16,630 bases of DNA from a bacterium UBP1_UBA4771 (GTDB lineage Bacteria > Krumholzibacteriota > Krumholzibacteriia > Krumholzibacteriales > Krumholzibacteriaceae): the NCBI GenBank assembly GCA_002403295.1, contig DHHN01000072.1, positions 75,216 through 91,845 of the forward strand, in the 5' to 3' direction. Position numbers and translations under genes: made by a program. The notes under the pieces were generated by a model. The model searched no databases. It saw nothing but the letters and a program-made list of their open reading frames with translations, and had not been told where the DNA came from. This document shows positions 1 to 6,512 of the stretch, piece by piece (the first letter of the stretch is position 1; each line of letters opens with the position of its first letter).

Positions 1-235
1 GCTCCCTCCCGCCCCGAAGCGCCCCGAGCACGCGGAGCCCCGAAAGGGACGCCGTGCGGACGACGCGCACGGACGCGGGCACCTCGCGCTCGAGACCGGG
101 ATCGGAAATCCAGAACTCCCCGGGCCGGGGCGCGACCACCGTGATTTCCCACCCGAGCCGCGCGAGATACTTGACGAAGGACAGCGGCCGGTAGACGCCG
201 CCGCCGCCCGCGGGCGGAAAGAAGTTGACGATCAT
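1..235 (-). CDS. GT4-type glycosyltransferase, N-terminal fragment
   Basis: Only the first 78 residues are in the window; the gene continues beyond base 1. The protein begins MIVNFFPPAGGGVYRPLSF, the N-terminal glycine-rich loop of GT-B (GT4-like) glycosyltransferases, followed by KYLARLGWEITVVAPRP (strand-helix-strand of the acceptor domain) and a segment with WISDPGLEREVP and VRVVRT, typical of this group. Such enzymes are cytosolic or membrane-associated and transfer sugars from NDP-sugar donors to a growing lipid-linked glycan. The ATG (235-233) overlaps the TGA of the upstream flippase gene as ATGA. No clear Shine-Dalgarno is visible, so translation probably depends on coupling. The donor-binding C-terminal domain and substrate cannot be judged. 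The family call is fairly sure; the sugar is unknown. Confidence 0.85.
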   Translation of the reverse strand, partial: MIVNFFPPAGGGGVYRPLSFVKYLARLGWEITVVAPRPGEFWISDPGLEREVPASVRVVRTASLSGLRVLGALRGGRE

Positions 236-1773
236 GAGCAGGCGCCGTCGCGCGAGCGCCGCTCGGCCGAGAGCATCCACGCCACGAACCTCCTTCCCGC
301 GGGCACCGTCACGAGCCCGAGAATCCGGTCCGTTTCCTCGCGATCGAAGACGCGGAGCGAGCGCAAGAGCGCCCGCCCGAGGACGGGCGAGAGCGCGACG
401 ACGACGATCGCGGCGTAGAGAGGCACGCGCGCGGTGATGACCATGCCGCAGGCGGTCGCCGGCGCGAGTACGAGAACGACGCGGCCGAGGCGCGCGCCCG
501 CGCCGCCGTAGAACCCTTCGCGCCGCGCGAGGACGACGGCCGCCGCCATCTGCACGAGGGAGGCGGCGATCTGCGCGGCGGCCATGCCTTCCGGACCGAG
601 CGCGGAGGCGAAGAAGAAGAACGTCCCGAAGTAGACCGCCATCCAGAGAAAGTCGCAGAGAACCGCCCAGCGCATGAAGTGAAGCGAACGCATCGTCGCG
701 AGCAGCGGAGCCGTCACGGCCGCGACCGGCACCGTGGGCAGCAGGACGAGGAAGACGCGATAGGCGCCGCCATATCCGCCGCCCGAGAGGAGAACGATGA
801 TGTCGCGCCCGATCACCGCGAACAGGGCCGTGCAGCAGAGCGCCGCGACGACCATCCCTTTCGTGAAGAGCCCCATCCGCCCCGCGATGTCCTCCCACCG
901 TCCCTCCTCGTAGACGCGCGTGATTTCGGGCTGCGCGGCGAGGATGGGAAGGGCGAGGAAACGCTTGAGCAGCGCGTCGACGCGCGAGGCGACGTGGAAG
1001 AGCGAGATCGCCGCCATCGGCAGCACCGACGACATGACGTAGCGGTCGACGTCGGTGAAGGCGAGCGCGACGATGCCGAGACAGATCGAACCGGCCCAGT
1101 AGGAGAGCAGGTTCGGGACGACGATCCCGCTCTCCGCCGCCCCGGCGCGCCCGGCGTGATCGCGGGCCATCCGCACGAACACGGGAACCCCCGCGGCGAA
1201 CACCGCCCCGTTCAGGAAAAACATCGCGGCGAATATGAACGCGGCGTCGAGCCGCCCGCGCTCGTGGACGAAATACGCCGTGAGGAGAAAGAGATACGCG
1301 AGCTCGAGGAGCATCTGCATCCGCATCTCGCGCAGTCCGTTGAAGCCGCCGTAGAGGAGCATCTTCAGGGCGAGCGTGACGGACGAGAGGGTCATCCACA
1401 GTATGAGCGCGGACGAGCCGGCGAGCGCGCGCACGCCGCCCGGGAGCGCCCGCTGCCAGAGCCCGGCCGTCCAGACGAGCGCGGCGCCGAGCGCGACGAC
1501 GATCGCCGCGGCGCCGAGAAACACCGCGATCGAACGCCCCGGGGCCCCGCGCGCCTCGAAGGTCGGCAGGAAGCGCACGAGGACCTGCGGAAGCCCGACG
1601 AGGACCACCGTCGCGAGCAGCAACGAGAAGCCGCGGAGCGTGACGAAGAGCCCGAACTCCTCCGCGCTCATGAACCGGCTGAGCACGGCGAGCTGCGCGA
1701 GCGTGAAGACGACGCTCGCCGCGCCGCTCGCGGCGAGAAAGATGGTGTTCTCCGCGATCTTCGATCTCGTCAC
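232..1773 (-). CDS. Wzx-like polysaccharide flippase (MOP superfamily)
   Basis: A 513-residue, very hydrophobic protein with roughly 12 to 14 predicted membrane segments, the size and layout of O-antigen/polysaccharide flippases of the MOP exporter superfamily. The N-terminus (SKIAENTIFLAASGAAS, then LSRFMSAEEFGLF) has the family pattern of a first amphipathic helix followed by an 'LxRxLxxxxFGxF' loop. Another family-like feature is the DVDRYVMSSVLP segment in the middle. The expected role is to flip undecaprenyl-linked oligosaccharide across the inner membrane. The chosen start is GTG at 1773, which overlaps the stop of the FemAB-like gene as GTGA and has GGAGG eight bases upstream. The open frame continues to 2109, but the added residues are Arg-rich and lie inside the upstream gene. 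The last about 40 residues are a cytosolic basic tail. Family is secure; substrate unknown. Confidence 0.88.
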   Translation of the reverse strand: MTRSKIAENTIFLAASGAASVVFTLAQLAVLSRFMSAEEFGLFVTLRGFSLLLATVVLVGLPQVLVRFLPTFEARGAPGRSIAVFLGAAAIVVALGAALVWTAGLWQRALPGGVRALAGSSALILWMTLSSVTLALKMLLYGGFNGLREMRMQMLLELAYLFLLTAYFVHERGRLDAAFIFAAMFFLNGAVFAAGVPVFVRMARDHAGRAGAAESGIVVPNLLSYWAGSICLGIVALAFTDVDRYVMSSVLPMAAISLFHVASRVDALLKRFLALPILAAQPEITRVYEEGRWEDIAGRMGLFTKGMVVAALCCTALFAVIGRDIIVLLSGGGYGGAYRVFLVLLPTVPVAAVTAPLLATMRSLHFMRWAVLCDFLWMAVYFGTFFFFASALGPEGMAAAQIAASLVQMAAAVVLARREGFYGGAGARLGRVVLVLAPATACGMVITARVPLYAAIVVVALSPVLGRALLRSLRVFDREETDRILGLVTVPAGRRFVAWMLSAERRSRDGACS

Positions 1774-2726
1774 CGGCGCCGCCTCCAGTCGAGCAGACGG
1801 CCCGCAGCGCCGCGCGCCGTCACGACGGGATAGCGGCGCTCCTCGCCGCCGAGCGATTCCTTGAAGAACACGATGCCGCGCTCTCCCGCGCTCGATCCGA
1901 GGTTGAAGACCCGCATGCCGCGATCGCACGCGATCTCCATCGCCGCGCGCGCGCAGAGGGAGCCGGCCTCGTGCTCGTTGCCCTCCGGCGTCATCCCGCC
2001 CTGCCACGCCTGCGCCATCCCGCCGTAAAACAGATCGACGTGGCCGCCGAGGAGCTCCCCGTCGAGGAACGCCCCGACGACGACGACGCCCGCCGACCGC
2101 CGCCGCCACAGCTCGAGAAAGAGCCGCTCGGGATAGGGGTGAACGCCTCCCCAGGCCCGGGATTGACCGGCGTAGATCGCATGAAGCCGCCTGACTTCAT
2201 CCTCGCGCTCGAGAAGCCGCACGACGAGTCCCGCGCGCTCCGCCCGCCGCGCGAGCTGGCGCCGCTTGCCGCTCGTCCTCCGCCAGACCTCCTCGATCCC
2301 GCCGTCGAGTCGAACGAGGCGGCATTCCTCCATCCGGACCGAGGCGCCGCGCGGAACGGCGGCGGGCGAGCGGCCGCCGAAGCAGTGGACGCCCGCCGTG
2401 AGACACCGCGGCGAGCGGGCGAGCGCGAAAAACCGCTCGAAGAGCGCCTCGCGGGCGGCCTCGCTCCGCGCGAGCGGGTCGCCGTAGGCGCCGAAGGGCA
2501 GCGACTGGAGATGATAGAACGGTCCGCGCGCGACGCGGGCGACCGGCATGGCGCCGGCGAGCTCGCCCCCCTCGCGCTCGGCGAGCCAGAATACGTCGAA
2601 CGATGGAAAGGAAGCCGCGAGCGATTCGAGCCACGCGGCGGTATGGAAGAAGGTCGCCTCGGGAACGGAGCGGACGAAACGCTCGATCTCTTCGGGCTCG
2701 GGACGATTGCGGGGCCTTCGCGTCAC
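1770..2726 (-). CDS. FemAB/GNAT-like transferase (Acetyltransf_6 type)
   Basis: A 318-residue protein with the architecture of FemAB-related proteins common in exopolysaccharide loci: an N-terminal half with FFHTAAWLESLAASFP (about residues 26-41) and YHLQSLPFGAYGDP (71-84), then a GNAT-like domain at about 145-290 with the basic SGKRRQLARR segment (152-161) and the typical ending NLGSSAGERGIVFFKESLG (275-293). Known relatives include peptidyl (aminoacyl) transferases such as FemX and PEP-CTERM-associated FemAB-like proteins; many are uncharacterised. Here it may acylate or aminoacylate a sugar, which is inference. Start is GTG at 2726, preceded by GAGG with a five-base spacer and seven bases after the CapD-like stop. 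It overlaps the flippase start by four bases, so its product probably acts on the glycan before or around export. No signal peptide or membrane segment, so cytosolic. Confidence 0.8.
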   Translation of the reverse strand: MTRRPRNRPEPEEIERFVRSVPEATFFHTAAWLESLAASFPSFDVFWLAEREGGELAGAMPVARVARGPFYHLQSLPFGAYGDPLARSEAAREALFERFFALARSPRCLTAGVHCFGGRSPAAVPRGASVRMEECRLVRLDGGIEEVWRRTSGKRRQLARRAERAGLVVRLLEREDEVRRLHAIYAGQSRAWGGVHPYPERLFLELWRRRSAGVVVVGAFLDGELLGGHVDLFYGGMAQAWQGGMTPEGNEHEAGSLCARAAMEIACDRGMRVFNLGSSAGERGIVFFKESLGGEERRYPVVTARGAAGRLLDWRRRR

Positions 2727-2733
2727 CGGCGCC

Positions 2734-4197
2734 TCAGCAATCCGCGCCCGCGGAAGCGTCGTCCCCCGCGCCGCCGCCGCCCCCGAACCCGGGAGCCAGT
2801 GACGCCATGAGCTCGAGCACGCGGGCGCGTTCGCCGCCGCGGGCGAGGGCGATGAGCTTCTCGACGCCCTCCTCGATCCCCGCAGCGACCGGGCGCGCCT
2901 GCTCGGCGACGAAGAGCTTCTCCTCTCCGGCGGGACGGAGCCGCTCCCCGGTTCCGGCGAGCGACTCGTGCAGCTTCTCCCCGTCGCGAAGCCCCGTGAC
3001 GACGACGGGTATCTCCGTCTCCGGCTCGTAGCCGGCGAGCATGATGAGATCCTGGGCGACCTCGAGCATGTTGAGCGCCTCGCCCATGTCGAGGATGAAG
3101 ATCTCCCCGCCCGCTCCGATCGCCGCGGCCCGTATGACGAGCAGCGCCGCCTCGCGCACGGTCATGAAGTACCGCGTCGCGCGGGGATCGCTGACGGTGA
3201 CGGGGCCCCCGCGGCGGATCTGCTTGAGAAAGAGCGGCACCACGCTCCCCGTGCTTCCGATGACGTTGCCGAAGCGCACCGTGATGAGGCGCGCGGGGCT
3301 CCGGGCGCTCCGCGCGCGCAGGTATTCCTCGAAGATCCGTTTCGTCGCGCCCATGACCCCTCGCGGATCGGCGGCCTTGTCGGTCGAGATGAAGACGAAG
3401 CGGGACGCGCCGGACTCCTCGGCGGCGCGCACGAGGTGGACGCTCGCCTCGACGTTGTTCGTCACCGCCTCCTCCGGATCGCGCTCCATGTAGTGAACGT
3501 GCTTGTGCGCCGCCGCGTGAAAGACGATCTCCGGGGCGTGCTCGCGCACGATCCGCCGGGTCCGCTCGCGGTCGCGCAGATCGCTGATGCACGTCCTGAT
3601 GTCGAGGCGCGGGTGCGACGCGCGAAGCTCGTCCTCGATCTCGAAGATGCGGTTCTCCCCCCGCCCGAGCAGCACGAGCGACCCGGGGCCGACGCGCGCG
3701 ATCTGGCGGCAGAGCTCGCCGCCGATCGATCCGCCGGCGCCCGTCACGAGCACCGGCTTGCCCGCGATGATCGCGCGCGCGGAGCCGGGATCGAGATCGA
3801 TCGTCTCGCGCCCGAGGAGATCCTCGACGCGGACCTCGCGGATCTGGTCGATCCGCACCCCGCCCGTGATGATCTCCATGACGCCGGGGACGATCTTGAA
3901 CGGCACGCCGGCGCGCCGGCAGAGCTTGATCATTCCGCGGACGAACACCCCCGGCGCGGTCGGAATGGCGATGATGACCTCGGCGGCGTTCTCCCGCATG
4001 ACGACCGCTTCGAGCTCCTCCGTGCGCCCGAGCACGGGGATGCCCGCGACCGTCCCCCCGGCGAGACCCTGCGCGTCGTCGAGGAATCCGACGGCGCGCC
4101 AATCGAGCTCGGGATGCGCCGCGATCTCCGCGGCGACCATCCTGCCGGCCTCTCCGGCGCCGACGATGACGATCCGTTTTTCGGCGCATTCGTTCAT
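2734..4197 (-). CDS. CapD/WbpM-type UDP-sugar 4,6-dehydratase lacking the membrane domain
   Basis: A 487-residue protein with two Rossmann units. The first (residues 8-140; VGAGEAGRM at 12-20, AVGFLDD at 35-41) matches the CoA-binding-like domain of large membrane dehydratases. The second is the SDR catalytic domain: TGAGGSIG (152-159) for NAD(P), FHAAAHKHV (226-234), STDK (271-274), MGATK (282-286), RFGNVIGSTGSVVP (308-321) and GLRDGEKLHE (402-411). In MGATK, Met replaces the usual SDR Tyr, as is normal in WbpM-type C6-dehydratases. The expected reaction is UDP-GlcNAc to a 4-keto-6-deoxy intermediate, leading to sugars such as QuiNAc, FucNAc or bacillosamine. CapD and WbpM themselves have about four N-terminal membrane helices; these are absent. 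The ATG overlaps the propeller stop as ATGA, and the frame upstream of it encodes only basic low-complexity sequence. The C-terminus is a Gly/Asp/Ala-rich tail ending in Cys. Confidence 0.92.
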   Translation of the reverse strand: MNECAEKRIVIVGAGEAGRMVAAEIAAHPELDWRAVGFLDDAQGLAGGTVAGIPVLGRTEELEAVVMRENAAEVIIAIPTAPGVFVRGMIKLCRRAGVPFKIVPGVMEIITGGVRIDQIREVRVEDLLGRETIDLDPGSARAIIAGKPVLVTGAGGSIGGELCRQIARVGPGSLVLLGRGENRIFEIEDELRASHPRLDIRTCISDLRDRERTRRIVREHAPEIVFHAAAHKHVHYMERDPEEAVTNNVEASVHLVRAAEESGASRFVFISTDKAADPRGVMGATKRIFEEYLRARSARSPARLITVRFGNVIGSTGSVVPLFLKQIRRGGPVTVSDPRATRYFMTVREAALLVIRAAAIGAGGEIFILDMGEALNMLEVAQDLIMLAGYEPETEIPVVVTGLRDGEKLHESLAGTGERLRPAGEEKLFVAEQARPVAAGIEEGVEKLIALARGGERARVLELMASLAPGFGGGGGAGDDASAGADC

Positions 4198-6512
4198 CGC
4201 ACGACCGCGATCTTCTTCGTTTCGACGGAGGTCCCGGGTTTTCCGCCGGGGTTTTTCACGCTCACGCGCACGATATAGACGCCCGAGGTCGCCTTGAATC
4301 CGTTCAGGGTGAGAAGATCCCACGCCACGCCGCCGTCGGCCACCCCGTCGATCTCGTGCACGAGCTCCCCCTCGACCGTGAATACGCGGATCGAGACCGG
4401 ATCGGAGATCCTGCCGACGCGCAGCGCGGCGTCTCCCCGCGAAAGGTGCACCGGGTTCGGGTAGAGGATCATGCGCGAGAGCGGAAGGACCGTCCGCTCC
4501 GGAGGCGACACGTCGAGCCGCGCGAGCCCGCCGGCCGTGCCGATCCAGAGAACGTCCGCGGCGGCGTCGTACGCGAGCGCCTGACATATCGCCGACGGGA
4601 GCGGCGAGATGACGGAGCTCGGGTAGAGGTTTCCCTGCCACGCGTCGTAGGTCGTGTAGACCGCGATGACGCCGTCGGGATCGATCCGGTTGAGCCCCTG
4701 ATCGGTCGCGACCCAGAGGCTGCCCCGTTTATCGAATTCGAGATCGTAGACCTGCGCGCCGACGAGACCGCGCTGACCCGGCTCGGTCTTGATGGTGAAG
4801 GAATCGATGACGCCCGCGCGGTAGCGCACGAGCCCGCTCGCCGTGCCGAGCCACGCCGTGCCGTCGGCCCCCCGCTCGCAGCAGTAGACCGTCTTGCTCG
4901 CGAGATCGTCGGAATCGATGAGCGTCGCCCACGCGTCGCCGGCGAGGGCGCTCAGGGTGGGCCAGTCGTATCCCCCCGTCACCCACATCTGGAGACCGTA
5001 GTTCCGGAGCGCGAGGTACACCGTGCCGTTCGGCCCGAAGGCGACGTCGAACACGCTCCCGCCCGCCATCCGGGGCTCGATCGTCGGGTCGACGGCGAGC
5101 CAGCTCGAGCCGTCCGCGCTCAGGATGTCGACGCCGGACATGCCGGCGGCGACGTCGTCGGAGAGGAACCACCGGTTGCCCGCCGGATCCTCCTTGATCC
5201 GCACGTATCGGTTCGACGTGATCGTTCCCGCGTTGAGGGCGTAATGCGACCAGACGTCGTCCGCGGGGGTCGCCGGATCGTTCACGACGACGCGGTCGAG
5301 ATCGTTCCCCTGCACGTTGGCCCACAGGGATCCTTGGGAATCGAGGAGGAACGCGTACATGAAGGAAAAGTACGAGAACCCGGCCGGATCCGCCGGCGAG
5401 CGGAGCTTCGTGTATGGCACCCACGAACCGTCGCCGCGAAGGAGACCCACGCCGAAGTGCTTCGTGCTCGTCCAGATCCCCCCGTTCGGCGCGAGCGAAA
5501 GAGCGATGACGCCGTTCTGCGTGAGCTCCACGGGCGCCTTGTTGATCCATGAAGCGCCGTTGTAGAAGGACACGTACGCGCCGCGGTCGAGCTGCGGCTC
5601 GAAGCCGCCGAGCCAGAGGGTGCCGCGGCCGTCCACGGCGATCGTCCGCGGAACGTTGTAATTCGAGAATATCTTGTATTTCTGGCTCAGCATCGTCTTC
5701 ATGTTCGCCGTGATCTCGGCCCACGACGATCCGGTCCACGCGAACGCGCGCCCCTCGGTGACGGCGTAGAGCGCGCCCGAACCGGCGGCGGTCGCGAGGG
5801 GAACGAGCCCTCCGGGAAGACCGAGCGAGACCCACGACGAGCCGTTGAAACGCCGCACGCCGCCCGCCGTCGCGGCGTGAACCGCCCCCTCGAGGACGCA
5901 CAGCGAGACCGCCTTGCCGACCGGATACAGGACGTAGGCGAAGGTCGCGCGGTTGAACCGCGCGACGCCGCGGTCGCAGGCGACGTAGAGCGTGTCGCCG
6001 CGGACGAGAAGATCGTTCACCCGCACCCCCTCGAGACTGTCGGTCAGCACCGTCTCGTAGGAATGCACGTTTTCGAAGAACTTGGCCACGCCCGCGCTCG
6101 AGCCGTAGTACACGTCCTCGCCGGCCGCGGCGACGCAGGTGATGCTGTCGCTCAGCAGTCCGTCGAGCGCGGATCCGTAGAGCTTCACGATCGCGTCCGG
6201 GGCGAAGCGGTCGATACGAGCCACGCCCGTCGTCATGAATGACGCCCACACGCTCCCGCGGCGATCGATCGCGACTCCCGTGACGTCGGTCGAGCGGAAT
6301 CCGAGACCGTCGAGGTGCCGCGTGAAGGTGGAATCGGCGAGATTCATGACCATGATGCCGCCCCGCGTCGCGCACCAGAGGGAATCGCCGAAAACGGCGA
6401 CGCGGTTCACGGCGCTCGCGTTGCACCACACGTTCCAGTCGCCGCCCGCGCCCCGCGCCCCCGCCGGAATCGCGAGCAGGACGATCGCCGCGGCGAAGAA
6501 TAAACGTCTCAC
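4194..6512 (-). CDS. Secreted beta-propeller protein with T9SS/FlgD-like C-terminal tail
   Basis: A 772-residue protein with an N-terminal signal peptide (RRLFFAAAIVLLAIPAGARG, residues 2-21, cleavage likely after an Ala/Gly). The bulk consists of two-component-regulator-propeller-like blades with the pattern '(L/A)W-hydrophobic-G-T-x-x-G-L-x-R-hydrophobic', for example at 86-101, 133-145, 174-186, 210-222, 551-564 (WLGTASGLVRY), 597-611 (LWVATDQGLNRID) and 654-667 (LWIGTAGGLARLD). At 684-688 YPNPV starts a C-terminal domain of about 90 residues that ends with GVYIVRV (744-750) and KKIAVVR. This matches type IX secretion sorting domains or FlgD-Ig-like domains, which look alike. No kinase or other enzyme domain follows the propeller. 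Start is GTG at 6512, with AGGGGGG upstream and a GTGA overlap with the GT fusion; it places the signal peptide exactly at the N-terminus. Ligand and role are unknown; location is probably cell surface or extracellular. Confidence 0.85.
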   Translation of the reverse strand: MRRLFFAAAIVLLAIPAGARGAGGDWNVWCNASAVNRVAVFGDSLWCATRGGIMVMNLADSTFTRHLDGLGFRSTDVTGVAIDRRGSVWASFMTTGVARIDRFAPDAIVKLYGSALDGLLSDSITCVAAAGEDVYYGSSAGVAKFFENVHSYETVLTDSLEGVRVNDLLVRGDTLYVACDRGVARFNRATFAYVLYPVGKAVSLCVLEGAVHAATAGGVRRFNGSSWVSLGLPGGLVPLATAAGSGALYAVTEGRAFAWTGSSWAEITANMKTMLSQKYKIFSNYNVPRTIAVDGRGTLWLGGFEPQLDRGAYVSFYNGASWINKAPVELTQNGVIALSLAPNGGIWTSTKHFGVGLLRGDGSWVPYTKLRSPADPAGFSYFSFMYAFLLDSQGSLWANVQGNDLDRVVVNDPATPADDVWSHYALNAGTITSNRYVRIKEDPAGNRWFLSDDVAAGMSGVDILSADGSSWLAVDPTIEPRMAGGSVFDVAFGPNGTVYLALRNYGLQMWVTGGYDWPTLSALAGDAWATLIDSDDLASKTVYCCERGADGTAWLGTASGLVRYRAGVIDSFTIKTEPGQRGLVGAQVYDLEFDKRGSLWVATDQGLNRIDPDGVIAVYTTYDAWQGNLYPSSVISPLPSAICQALAYDAAADVLWIGTAGGLARLDVSPPERTVLPLSRMILYPNPVHLSRGDAALRVGRISDPVSIRVFTVEGELVHEIDGVADGGVAWDLLTLNGFKATSGVYIVRVSVKNPGGKPGTSVETKKIAVVR

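Noticed and set aside
1774..2109. An N-terminal extension of the flippase
   Set aside because: It lies entirely in the FemAB-like gene in another frame and is basic and non-hydrophobic. GTG at 1773 has a Shine-Dalgarno and the usual first flippase residues.
2734..4641. A longer CapD-like protein starting upstream of 4197
   Set aside because: The extra frame overlaps the propeller gene, contains no membrane helices and is Arg/Gly-rich. The ATGA overlap at 4194-4197 is the better start.
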